This document shows, one piece after another, positions 8,651 through 16,441 of a stretch of 64,000 nucleotides of DNA. Position 1 is the stretch's first letter. Every line of letters starts with the position of its first letter. This stretch comes from Bacillota bacterium. GTDB taxonomy: Bacteria > Bacillota > Clostridia > DSM-8532. The notes beneath the pieces were generated by a model. The model had not been told where the DNA came from, did no database searches, and saw nothing but the letters and a program-made list of their open reading frames with translations. Where the stretch lies: assembly GCA_023415825.1 (NCBI GenBank), contig JAEZJF010000019.1, positions 1-64,000 on the forward strand, in the 5' to 3' direction. The position numbers were made by a program, and so were the translations under genes.

Positions 8651-8677
8651 AAAGAGGACTCGTAGTCCTCTTTTTTT
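8651..8677 (+). terminator. Terminator after the metallo-hydrolase gene
   Basis: AAAGAGGACT (8651-8660) pairs perfectly with AGTCCTCTTT (8664-8673) around a CGT loop, within a run of seven T's. Confidence 0.85.
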
Positions 8678-8720
8678 GATTTATAATGGTCTTAGCGGAC
8701 TTAAGAAAAGAGTTGAAGAT

Positions 8721-9632
8721 ATGGGAATTTATACTTCAAGTAAAATGTACTATCCCGATTATATCCATAAGCTAAAATGTATTGATCACTATCCCCTGAA
8801 GGAGCAAAGCCAATGTGAATGCTATCGGCTTATTTTTGTGGAAAGTGGTGCCGGGATTGCCCACATCAATGGTAAATCTCTTGTATTTAATGGGATGACT
8901 TTTTTCTGCCTCAATCAACGGGATGTCATCTCTTTTGAAAACACAAGTGATTGTAAGGCCTGCTGTATTAATTTTCACCCTTCCATTATTAACAAATTAT
9001 TTACACTTGATGGCTTTAGCGAGAATTCCCAATTTGAAAATACCCATGGCCAGGATGCCTATTTTTTACGCCCATTTACAGAAAGAACAGAGGACTATCA
9101 TGGGCTTATTATGGTCCACGAATCTCAATATTATCGGATCAATCAGCTCTTTAATAAGATTAAGGCGGAGCTTGAATTACAAGGTGATAAGGATTGGCCT
9201 TGCAGGAGCCGTTCTTTCTTTTTTGAGCTTTTGCTGGTTCTTCAGACGATATTTGTAGATTCTAGCCATCGTGATTTCAAAATTACTGAGACTCTTCTCA
9301 TTTCACCCTTTGATGTGACAAAGCGCATAATTATTTACCTTCACACCCATTATCATGAGAAAATAAGCCTATCCCAGTTATCGAAAGAATTCAATATAAA
9401 TAGGACAACCTTAGAAAACTTGTTTATCAAAACGACGAGCATGCCTGTTATTGCTTATATCATCAGACTTCGTCTCAAGATGGCCGCTATGATCCTCAGA
9501 GATACACGCCTGCCAATCTCTGAAATAATCACTCGTGTTGGATTTAACGACAGGGCTCATTTTACCAGGATATTCAAAAAGAATTTGGGTATCTCACCCA
9601 GAGACTATCGCGAAAAATATTGCCAAATGTAA
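8721..9632 (+). CDS. AraC-family transcriptional regulator
   Basis: 303 residues from the ATG at 8721. The N-terminal half looks like a cupin-type AraC sensor domain (CYRLIFVESGAGIAHINGKS). The C-terminal ~100 residues carry two helix-turn-helix motifs (ISLSQLSKEFNINRTTLENL; ISEIITRVGFNDRAHFTRIF) and the usual FKKNLGISPRDYR signature. A TTG at 8676 keeps the frame open but lies in the T run of the preceding terminator, so it is unlikely as a start. AGAAAAGAG lies upstream of 8721, a weak site. It is next to the arsenic operon but has no visible tie to it. Confidence 0.85.
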   Translation: MGIYTSSKMYYPDYIHKLKCIDHYPLKEQSQCECYRLIFVESGAGIAHINGKSLVFNGMTFFCLNQRDVISFENTSDCKACCINFHPSIINKLFTLDGFSENSQFENTHGQDAYFLRPFTERTEDYHGLIMVHESQYYRINQLFNKIKAELELQGDKDWPCRSRSFFFELLLVLQTIFVDSSHRDFKITETLLISPFDVTKRIIIYLHTHYHEKISLSQLSKEFNINRTTLENLFIKTTSMPVIAYIIRLRLKMAAMILRDTRLPISEIITRVGFNDRAHFTRIFKKNLGISPRDYREKYCQM

Positions 9633-9643
9633 AGTCTATACAT

Positions 9644-9672
9644 ATTGACATTTATCTATATGAGATGTAATC
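9644..9672 (+). promoter_or_regulatory. Promoter of the arsenic operon
   Basis: Consensus TTGACA (9644-9649), 17-base spacer, TAATCT (9667-9672). Confidence 0.75.
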
Positions 9673-9675
9673 TGA

Positions 9676-9693
9676 ACATAGACAAGTATCTAT
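9676..9693 (+). promoter_or_regulatory. Probable ArsR operator
   Basis: CATAGACAAGTATCTATG has perfect 6-base inverted arms (CATAGA/TCTATG) and lies directly downstream of the -10, where ArsR binding would block transcription. ArsR/SmtB operators are typically such AT-rich palindromes. Confidence 0.65.
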
Positions 9694-9729
9694 GACATAG
9701 AATATTATAAATGTTGAAACGGAGAGCAG

Positions 9730-10041
9730 ATGATGAACTATACGGATTATGTTCTACTATTAAAGGCTTTAGCCGATGAAACACGCTTAAAGATTGTTGA
9801 GATGCTTTCAAAAGAAGATCTCTGTGCATGTAAAATCCTTGAGCATTTCAGTATCACACAGCCGACACTATCCTATCATATGAAAATACTATGCGATTCT
9901 GAAGTTGTGATAGGCACAAGAAATGGTGCATGGATGAACTATTCACTGAATAAAGAGGTTCTTGAAGCCGTAAGCAGACTCTTTGATGATTTCGTTATCA
10001 ACACTGCAAATCAAAACGGCAAATGTGACGGCACATGCTAA
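9730..10041 (+). CDS. arsR: ArsR-family arsenic-responsive repressor
   Basis: 103-residue winged-helix repressor. The domain opens LKALADETRLKIVEML, and the recognition region is ITQPTLSYHMKIL. The metalloid-sensing motif is DLCACKIL, equivalent to the ELCVCDL cysteine pair of classical ArsR, so release on binding As(III)/Sb(III) is likely. Additional cysteines sit at the C-terminus (CDGTC). It is the first gene of the ars operon and probably autoregulates through the palindrome at 9676. Start is one of two tandem ATGs at 9730/9733. Confidence 0.93.
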   Translation: MMNYTDYVLLLKALADETRLKIVEMLSKEDLCACKILEHFSITQPTLSYHMKILCDSEVVIGTRNGAWMNYSLNKEVLEAVSRLFDDFVINTANQNGKCDGTC

Positions 10042-10094
10042 ACAGGAATGAAGACCTTCAATGAAAGATTGGGGGATTTATAGGAGATGATTTT

Positions 10095-11159
10095 TTGAGT
10101 AATGACAAAAAGCAGGGTATAGGTTTTTTTGAGAAGTATCTCACTGTCTGGGTGCTTCTTTGTATGGCGGCAGGAATTCTTATAGGAAAGTTTATACCTG
10201 GAGTTCCGGCTTTTTTAGGTCAGTTTGAGTATGCAGAAATATCGATGCCGATAGCTGTCCTTATTTGGATTATGATTTATCCCATGATGATGAAGGTGGA
10301 TTTTCAATCCATTAAAAATGTTGGGAAAAATCCGCTGGGCTTGGTTATATCAAGCGGAACAAGCTGGCTCATCAAGCCCTTCCTTATGTTTGGTCTTGCT
10401 GCCTTATTCTTTTATGTCGTTTTTAATGCTTTTATCCCTAATGAGCTGGCAAGAGATTATGTAGCAGGAGCCGTACTTTTAGGCGCAGCTCCCTGTACTG
10501 CTATGGTGTTTGTATGGAGTAACCTGACAAAGGGTGATCCCGCTCATACTCTTGTACAGGTGTCTGTTAATGACCTGATTATTCTTGTTCTGTTCGTACC
10601 GATTGTATCATTCCTCTTAGGCGTCACAAACATCCAGGTACCTTGGGCTACGCTGTTCTTGTCAATCGTGCTGTTTGTGGTCATTCCGCTGGTTGCCGGC
10701 ATACTTACGCGAACCTTGATGATAAAGAAAAAGGGAGAGGAATACTTTACTAAGAAATTTGTTTCTAAATTTGATGGTATTACAACAGTAGGGCTTCTGT
10801 TAACCCTTGTCATTATCTTTTCATTTCAGGGTGACGCTATTCTGAATAACCCGCTGCATGTTCTGATGATAGCAGTGCCGCTTATTCTTCAGAACGTATT
10901 GACTTCCCTTTTTGCGTATCTCATGTGTAAAAAGTTCAGGCTTCCTCATAATATAGCTGCACCTGCTGCCCTTATAGGCGCATCGGACTTTTTTGAGCTG
11001 TCGGTTGCGGTTGCCATTACGCTTTTCGGACCCGAATCGCCAGTGGTGCTCGTTACCACTGTCGGAGTTCTTACCGAGGTTCCAGTCATGCTGATGTTGG
11101 TCAAGTTCGTCAATAAGACCAGGCACTGGTTCCCTGAACAAGCAATTGATATCAAATAA
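10095..11159 (+). CDS. acr3: Arsenite efflux permease, ACR3 family
   Basis: 354-residue, ~10-segment arsenite exporter of the ACR3/BART superfamily. Family landmarks are LLGAAPCTAMVFVWSNL, which holds the conserved Cys of ACR3, and the YPMMMKVDF segment. It exports As(III), with energy from the membrane potential or from ArsA. The start is TTG at 10095, 8 bases after AGGAG; no ATG fits the frame. Second gene of the ars operon. Confidence 0.95.
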   Translation: MSNDKKQGIGFFEKYLTVWVLLCMAAGILIGKFIPGVPAFLGQFEYAEISMPIAVLIWIMIYPMMMKVDFQSIKNVGKNPLGLVISSGTSWLIKPFLMFGLAALFFYVVFNAFIPNELARDYVAGAVLLGAAPCTAMVFVWSNLTKGDPAHTLVQVSVNDLIILVLFVPIVSFLLGVTNIQVPWATLFLSIVLFVVIPLVAGILTRTLMIKKKGEEYFTKKFVSKFDGITTVGLLLTLVIIFSFQGDAILNNPLHVLMIAVPLILQNVLTSLFAYLMCKKFRLPHNIAAPAALIGASDFFELSVAVAITLFGPESPVVLVTTVGVLTEVPVMLMLVKFVNKTRHWFPEQAIDIK

Positions 11160-11192
11160 TAACAATGATTACATTAAAGGAGTTGACTCTAT

Positions 11193-11561
11193 ATGAAAAA
11201 AATGTCCATCTATGAACCCGCCATGTGCTGCCCTACTGGACTTTGCGGAGTGAGCGTTGATCCTGAGCTCCTCAGGATTTCAACAGTTCTGAATACTTTA
11301 AAGAAGAATGGTATCGAAGTAAAAAGGTTTAACCTCTCCAATTCGCCTCAGGAGTTTGTTAATAACCAATTAGTCAATGACTTTTTGAATACCAAAGGTA
11401 TCAGCGGATTGCCCATTATCGTTTTAGACGGAGAAGTGGTCATAACAGGGAGATACCCGACAAATGAGGAGTTCGAAAAATTGCTCGATATCCCTTCCAA
11501 TATAATCGGTGAAAAGCCCAAGGCTGCCAGATATAAGGTAACCGGCAGATCAGGGGGATGA
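11193..11561 (+). CDS. arsD: Arsenic metallochaperone ArsD
   Basis: 122-residue ArsD, which carries As(III) to the ArsA ATPase and is also a weak secondary repressor in other systems. The family's metalloid-binding cysteines are visible at the N-terminus: MCCPTGLCG gives the Cys pair at 12/13 and Cys18. The thioredoxin-like fold continues through GISGLPIIVLDGEVV. Lies directly before arsA with 3 bases between, in the usual arsDA order. Confidence 0.95.
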   Translation: MKKMSIYEPAMCCPTGLCGVSVDPELLRISTVLNTLKKNGIEVKRFNLSNSPQEFVNNQLVNDFLNTKGISGLPIIVLDGEVVITGRYPTNEEFEKLLDIPSNIIGEKPKAARYKVTGRSGG

Positions 11562-11564
11562 GCA

Positions 11565-13307
11565 ATGAATTCTTTTAATCCACAGAAAATAAAGTTAACC
11601 AAATATTTGTTTTTTACCGGTAAGGGTGGAGTGGGTAAAACCTCAGCAGCTTGTGCCACAGCCGTATCCCTTTCAGATAAAGGGAAAAAGGTGCTATTGA
11701 TAAGCACCGACCCCGCCTCAAATCTACAGGATGTCTTCAATACTGAACTTTCAAATAGGGGGACGCCAATAACAGGAGCGCCTGGCCTGATAGTGGCAAA
11801 TCTTGATCCCCTAAAGGCGGCGGCTGAATACAGGGAAAGTGTAGTTGCTCCATACAGGGGGAAGCTCCCAGAGGCTGTTATTTCTAATATGGAAGAACAG
11901 CTTTCAGGTTCGTGCACCGTTGAAATTGCAGCTTTTAATGAGTTCTCAAACTTTATCACAGATGAGAGCGCTCAGAAGGAGTATGATCACATTATATTCG
12001 ATACGGCACCGACAGGCCATACCTTGAGAATGCTGCAGCTGCCTTCGGCCTGGAGTAACTTTATCAGTGAGAATACCCATGGGGCATCCTGTCTTGGTCA
12101 GCTTTCAGGGCTTGAGAGCAGAAAGACCATTTATAAAAAAGCTGTGGAGACTCTCGCAAGTAGGAAGCTTACCACGCTCATTCTTGTCTCAAGGCCGGAA
12201 ACAGCCCCGTTAAAGGAAGCGGAAAGGGCATCAAAAGAGCTTTCTGCTCTTGGTATAAACAATCAGGTTTTAGTGCTGAATGGCATTATGACATCCTATG
12301 ACGATAAGATATCGGAAAGCCTTTACAAAAAGCAGCAGACTGCGCTGAGCATAATACCCTCTCATCTGGAAGGAATGGAAGCTTTTTTTATTCCTTTAAG
12401 AGCCTATAATATCACAGGTTTAGATAATGTCAGAGCGTTCCTGACCCAGGATAATGACAAGGTGAGTGAGGAAAAACTTAAAAACGATACCATTCCAAGC
12501 CTTAAAAACATCATTGAGGATCTTGACAGAACGGGGAAAAAGGTCATTTTTACAATGGGCAAAGGCGGTGTGGGAAAAACCACTATCGCAGCGGCTATTG
12601 CATTGGGTCTGTCCGCAAAAGGCAAGAGGGTTCATCTTGCTACCACGGACCCGGCTGCCCATCTTAAGTTTGTTATTGATGAGAAAAGCGGCATTCATTT
12701 AAGTCATATCGATGAACAAAAGGAATTAAAAAAATACCAGGATGAAATCCTTACTAAAGCAAGACAAACCATGTCCGAGGATGATGTTGCCTATGTGGAG
12801 GAGGATCTGCGTTCTCCTTGTACCCAGGAGATAGCAGTATTCAGGGCCTTTGCCGAAATTGTTGAAAAATCCGAGAATGAAATTGTTGTCATTGATACGG
12901 CACCTACAGGCCATACCCTGCTTCTGCTGGATTCAACCCAGAGCTATCATAGAGAAATACAGCGTACTCAGGGGAATATTCCTGAATCGGTAAAAAAACT
13001 GTTGCCAAGGCTGAGAAACTCCAAGGAGACAGAAGTAATCATCGTAACCCTTGCCGAAACAACTCCTGTTTATGAAGCTCTGCGATTGGAAGAGGACCTG
13101 AAGCGTGCAGGTATTTATAGTAAATGGTGGGTCATTAATTCCTCATTATACGTGACCGGGACTACCAACAAGCTGCTGAAAGCAAAAGCCAGCAGCGAAA
13201 CCCCATGGATCAACAAGGTTAATGAGCATTCCCGCGGCAACTATGCTGTTGTCCAATGGAAAGCTGATGAAATAAAGGGTGAAAAGCTTAAAGAGCTGCT
13301 CGGTTAA
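11565..13307 (+). CDS. arsA: Arsenite-transporting ATPase ArsA
   Basis: 580-residue duplicated ATPase of the ArsA/GET3 family. P-loops are at about residues 19-27 (GKGGVGKTSA) and 330-338 (GKGGVGKTTI); each half has its DTAPTGHT signature. The three arsenite-binding cysteines of the R773 enzyme are all recognisable in context: LSGSCTVEIAAF, GASCLGQL and SPCTQEIAVF. It would energise the ACR3 exporter, a pairing (ACR3 plus ArsDA) known from Firmicutes. Start follows GGGGGATGAG. Confidence 0.96.
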   Translation: MNSFNPQKIKLTKYLFFTGKGGVGKTSAACATAVSLSDKGKKVLLISTDPASNLQDVFNTELSNRGTPITGAPGLIVANLDPLKAAAEYRESVVAPYRGKLPEAVISNMEEQLSGSCTVEIAAFNEFSNFITDESAQKEYDHIIFDTAPTGHTLRMLQLPSAWSNFISENTHGASCLGQLSGLESRKTIYKKAVETLASRKLTTLILVSRPETAPLKEAERASKELSALGINNQVLVLNGIMTSYDDKISESLYKKQQTALSIIPSHLEGMEAFFIPLRAYNITGLDNVRAFLTQDNDKVSEEKLKNDTIPSLKNIIEDLDRTGKKVIFTMGKGGVGKTTIAAAIALGLSAKGKRVHLATTDPAAHLKFVIDEKSGIHLSHIDEQKELKKYQDEILTKARQTMSEDDVAYVEEDLRSPCTQEIAVFRAFAEIVEKSENEIVVIDTAPTGHTLLLLDSTQSYHREIQRTQGNIPESVKKLLPRLRNSKETEVIIVTLAETTPVYEALRLEEDLKRAGIYSKWWVINSSLYVTGTTNKLLKAKASSETPWINKVNEHSRGNYAVVQWKADEIKGEKLKELLG

Positions 13308-13329
13308 ATACTGGAAGGAGTAATAAAAA

Positions 13330-13731
13330 ATGATAAAGGTCGCATTCGTGTGTGTTCACAACTCCTGCCGATCTCAAATAGCAGAGGCTTTAGGCAAGCA
13401 TCTGGCAAGTGATGCTTTTGAAAGCTATTCAGCCGGAACAGAAACAAAACCGCAGGTCAACCAGGATGCAGTGAGATTGATGAAACATATTTATGGGATC
13501 GATATGGAAAAAACACAGCGATCAAAATTGCTTAAAGACATACCACCGGTCGATATTGTCGTAACCATGGGCTGCAATGTAAATTGTCCTTTCCTGCCAT
13601 GCAGACACCGGGAGGACTGGGGACTTGAAGACCCAAGCGGCAAGAGTGACGAGGAATTTATCAAGACTATTAAAGTCATCCATGAAAAGATTCTGCAATT
13701 GGAAGAAAGAGTTAGGAGCAACACGTTTTAA
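13330..13731 (+). CDS. arsC: Thioredoxin-coupled arsenate reductase
   Basis: 133-residue arsenate reductase of the low-molecular-weight phosphatase-fold class. The P-loop CVHNSCRSQ starts at Cys8 (Cx5R), and the redox cysteines follow in TMGCNVNCPFLPC. The conserved DWGLEDP supplies the general acid Asp. It reduces As(V) to As(III) for export, using thioredoxin as in B. subtilis/S. aureus. Last gene of the ars operon; site GGAAGGAG upstream. Confidence 0.96.
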   Translation: MIKVAFVCVHNSCRSQIAEALGKHLASDAFESYSAGTETKPQVNQDAVRLMKHIYGIDMEKTQRSKLLKDIPPVDIVVTMGCNVNCPFLPCRHREDWGLEDPSGKSDEEFIKTIKVIHEKILQLEERVRSNTF

Positions 13732-13736
13732 GCTCG

Positions 13737-13766
13737 TTGCCATTATGGAGAAGAAGGCTGTATAAT
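13737..13766 (+). promoter_or_regulatory. Promoter upstream of the C39-like gene
   Basis: TTGCCA (13737-13742), 18-base spacer, perfect TATAAT (13761-13766). Transcription would start near 13773, very close to the coding start. Confidence 0.55.
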
Positions 13767-13793
13767 TTACATGAGTACAATAAGTAACAGGAG

Positions 13794-14444
13794 GTGGGAG
13801 TCCTGACTATACAGTCTATTTCCAATTTGGATTTACTTAAAATATTGGATGATGATACCCATGAAACACATTACGGTTGTAACCAGGAATGGTTTCCTAC
13901 AAAATGGCAGCGTCTTTCGGGATGCGGTCCGTCAGTAGCTACGAATATTATTTACTATCTCAGTCAAACTCAGGACATTTTTGGAGTGAAACAAGGCTCA
14001 AACAATAAAAATGACTTTCTCGAGCTTATGGAGGAAGTATGGAAGTACGTTACTCCAACACTAAGAGGTATACATACAACAAAAATGTTTTACGATTCTG
14101 TATTATCTTATGCTGTATCCAAAGGAGTACAGGTCGGATATCAACATCTTGATGTACCTAAACAAAAATCCAAAAGACCTGAATTATCAGGAATTTTGAA
14201 ATTCCTGAAGGAAGCCTTGCTGAAAGATTCGCCAATAGCTTTTCTGAATTTATGTAACGGTCATGAAAATAATCTTGATAAATGGCATTGGGTTACGATT
14301 ACTTCTATTGAATATAATGATGCCGAAAGCAGTCTATTTGCTGATGTCTTGGATGAAGGACTCATTAAAAAAGTTGACCTTGCGCTATGGTACAATACCA
14401 CAAAGCAAGGCGGGGGATTCGTTTATTTTACATGTGAACGTTGA
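13794..14444 (+). CDS. Putative C39-like cysteine peptidase-fold protein
   Basis: About 216 residues, cytoplasmic (no signal peptide). WQRLSGCGPSVATNI resembles the Q-x5-CGP catalytic motif of papain-like C39-type peptidases. A KWHWVTITSI segment then offers the His, and LFADVLDEG the Asp, so the catalytic order Cys-His-Asp is present. Substrate unknown. A GTG at 13794 overlaps the AGGAGG site (13789-13794); by spacing a CTG at 13803 fits better, so the start is uncertain. It has its own promoter between the ars operon and the mntP leader. Function in metal stress would be pure guesswork. Confidence 0.65.
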   Translation: MGVLTIQSISNLDLLKILDDDTHETHYGCNQEWFPTKWQRLSGCGPSVATNIIYYLSQTQDIFGVKQGSNNKNDFLELMEEVWKYVTPTLRGIHTTKMFYDSVLSYAVSKGVQVGYQHLDVPKQKSKRPELSGILKFLKEALLKDSPIAFLNLCNGHENNLDKWHWVTITSIEYNDAESSLFADVLDEGLIKKVDLALWYNTTKQGGGFVYFTCER

Positions 14445-14469
14445 ATTGAGCAGATATCTATGATAAAAT
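14441..14469 (+). promoter_or_regulatory. Promoter of the mntP leader
   Basis: TTGAAT (14441-14446), 17-base spacer, TAAAAT (14464-14469). The -35 overlaps the preceding stop codon. The start of transcription would be near 14476, giving a leader of about 225 bases. Confidence 0.55.
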
Positions 14470-14479
14470 CGATGCTTGT

Positions 14480-14580
14480 AGTGCGTTTTCGCGCACCGCT
14501 TTCCGTGGGGGAGTAGTTTGCGCAGTATTAACTGCGTGGTAAATCAACACAATGGCCTATTTTGGTCTGGTTTGCCTTAA
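14480..14580 (+). ncRNA. yybP-ykoY manganese riboswitch aptamer
   Basis: The leader of mntP contains the hallmarks of the yybP-ykoY motif: GGGGGAGTAG at 14507-14516, a short stem CGCAG-TATTAA-CTGCG at 14521-14535, then ATCAACACAATGGCC (14543-14557) followed by GGTCTGG. Known members of this class sense Mn2+ and switch on export genes such as mntP. The edges given are approximate. The position in front of an MntP-family gene strongly supports the call. Confidence 0.85.
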
Positions 14581-14585
14581 TAAAC

Positions 14586-14629
14586 AAGACTCATGGGTAG
14601 TTTTAAAAAACTGCCTATGAGTCTTTCTT
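14586..14629 (+). terminator. Riboswitch expression-platform terminator
   Basis: AAGACTCATGGGTAGTTTT (14586-14604) pairs over its whole length, with two G-T pairs, to the arm at 14607-14625; TCTT follows. It sits between aptamer and gene, so Mn2+ binding would be expected to prevent its formation. Confidence 0.7.
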
Positions 14630-14701
14630 GTGCATGGGCTTACTGAATCAAAATAAAAGGGGAATACTTTTTCATTAAAGCTACTAAAGGAGAATTTTAG
14701 A

Positions 14702-15313
14702 ATGGGGATTTTAGAACTTTTCATTATCGCTGTAGGGCTATCGATGGATGCATTTGCCGTTGCTATCTGTAAAGGTTTATCCATGAAGAAAATGAGCTAT
14801 AAGAACGCTGGTATAGTGGGATGTTTTTTCGGAGGCTTTCAAGCCCTCATGCCGCTTATCGGCTATTTCCTGGGAACGCAGTTCAAAGGCTATATAACTT
14901 CTATTGATCACTGGATTGCTTTTGCCTTACTCTCCATTATCGGTATCAACATGATAAGAGAGTCTCGCACCAATAAATGCTGTGCATGCGGGGAAGCTGG
15001 AGAGGCGGCTGGGGAGGCTGCATGTGAGATAGTCGAAGAGCCTTTCAGTTTTAAAAGCATGACGGTACTAGCCTTGGCAACAAGCATCGATGCGCTAGCC
15101 ATTGGTGTGACTTTTGCGTTCCTGCAGGTTAATATCCTGCCTGCTGTTTCCATGATAGGGATCACTACCTTTTGCCTCTCCATCATCGGTGTCAAGATAG
15201 GGAATGTATTCGGAGCAAAGTTTGAGTCCAAAGCTGAATTAGCGGGCGGCATTATCCTTATTGCAATGGGTCTTAAAATTCTTTTGGATCATCTCGGTGT
15301 TTTTAGCTTTTAA
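14702..15313 (+). CDS. mntP: Manganese efflux pump MntP
   Basis: 203-residue, six-segment membrane protein of the MntP (DUF204) family. Both halves of the internal repeat are visible: LSMDAFAVAICKG in the first and ATSIDALAIGVTFAF in the second, carrying the conserved Asp residues. A central loop holds a Cys/Glu/Ala-rich insert (CCACGEAGEAA). It exports Mn2+ to avoid toxicity. Control by the upstream yybP-ykoY riboswitch is the expected arrangement. Start ATG follows AAAGGAGAA. Confidence 0.95.
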   Translation: MGILELFIIAVGLSMDAFAVAICKGLSMKKMSYKNAGIVGCFFGGFQALMPLIGYFLGTQFKGYITSIDHWIAFALLSIIGINMIRESRTNKCCACGEAGEAAGEAACEIVEEPFSFKSMTVLALATSIDALAIGVTFAFLQVNILPAVSMIGITTFCLSIIGVKIGNVFGAKFESKAELAGGIILIAMGLKILLDHLGVFSF

Positions 15314-15322
15314 TATAAATGA

Positions 15323-16195
15323 TTATGGCTGCTTGAGCTTAAGCTCATAATAATCATAGATCGTATCTTCCTTAAAGCCGCAGGATTTGTACAGCGATAG
15401 TGCGTTTTCATTTTGAACGGCAACCTCCAGAAGGACAGTCCGGATGTTGCTGGTCTGCAATTTAAGCAAGGCGAGGCTTAATGTTTCTCTTCCAAAACCC
15501 CTACCCCGGTATTCCGGATTAATTGCAAAACCGAAGATATAGCCATCATTTCCTTCCATGGCGACTCCGATTTTTCCTATGAATTTACCATCAAGCTCCG
15601 ATATATATTGAGTTCTGTATGAAGACTCGGCAGGAGCGGTCTCTTCTGCCGGCGATTCATCAGGCTTTCCGAAACACAAAGCATCCAGCTTTTTTATGTT
15701 CGCATAATCATTTGCTTCGGCTTGGCGAACTTTGATGCCGTGGCTTGTAAACCTCGGAACAGCCGATTCGTTAAACTTCATTCGGTATTCTGAAAATACG
15801 TATTGAGCACCGGTTGACTTGGTGAAGCCCGTTCCGGATGGGCAAGACTTCTCGCTAATGATTAAAATCCTTCCTGCTTCACGTGAGAAGCACTCTTTTT
15901 TTGCCTCAGCGAATAAACACTTGAAAATCCCTTTTTGTCGTTGCTCCGGATGAACCATACCCGTTAATTCGATCTCCTCCGGTTGAGGACCAAACCCATA
16001 AAGTCCTAAGAACCCGATGAGCTGGTCATTTTCATAGTATAGAAAATCATTATTCTCAAGGTCCGAACGCGTATTGAGCATATCCCAGTTAAGCTTCATG
16101 CTCAATTTTTCATAGCTTAAGCACGCACCCTCAAGATTTTTGATGTCTTGAAGCTGCTTCTCATTAAGGCCTTTTGCCAATATCATTCTTTCCAA
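15323..16195 (-). CDS. Tandem-GNAT acetyltransferase
   Basis: 290 residues with two GNAT domains. The N-terminal copy (~30-140) has GMVHPEQRQKGIFKCL; the C-terminal copy (~150-290) has the fuller acetyl-CoA motif NPEYRGRGFGRETL and ALSLYKSCGF. The second domain is therefore the likely catalytic one and the first may be structural. Acceptor unknown. The start is TTG at 16195, placed 8 bases after GGAGG. The 3' end converges with mntP, 9 bases apart. Confidence 0.85.
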   Translation of the reverse strand: MERMILAKGLNEKQLQDIKNLEGACLSYEKLSMKLNWDMLNTRSDLENNDFLYYENDQLIGFLGLYGFGPQPEEIELTGMVHPEQRQKGIFKCLFAEAKKECFSREAGRILIISEKSCPSGTGFTKSTGAQYVFSEYRMKFNESAVPRFTSHGIKVRQAEANDYANIKKLDALCFGKPDESPAEETAPAESSYRTQYISELDGKFIGKIGVAMEGNDGYIFGFAINPEYRGRGFGRETLSLALLKLQTSNIRTVLLEVAVQNENALSLYKSCGFKEDTIYDYYELKLKQP

Positions 16196-16364
16196 AACTT
16201 ATACCTCCGATGATAAGGTCGAGTATATTCGTTCATCCTGTATAAAATTACCCTATAAATCCTAAAATTAAACTGCTTTTGTTGCTTCTTTATCTCAAGA
16301 AGAGCGTTGTTTTATGTCATTTTATAGGTTTGTACAATTGTAAAAAGCTATAAAGGGTGGGATA

Positions 16365-16395
16365 ATGTTTATTGGTCATTGTTCTCAATAAACAT
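16365..16395. repeat. Inverted repeat in the zupT leader
   Basis: ATGTTTATTG / CAATAAACAT, perfect 10-base arms separated by 11 bases, about 45 bases before the zupT start. Could be a metal-regulator operator or an RNA hairpin. Confidence 0.5.
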
Positions 16396-16441
16396 ATTTG
16401 GGCGCTGTATAAAATCGCTTCAGCATGATTTGGGGGGCTTT

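Noticed and set aside
8676..8720. N-terminal extension of the AraC gene from TTG 8676
   Set aside because: The TTG is inside the T run of the previous terminator and has no Shine-Dalgarno.
13771..13806. 11-codon leader ATG AGT ACA... overlapping the C39-like start
   Set aside because: Its ATG lies at or before the predicted transcription start, and it has no ribosome site.
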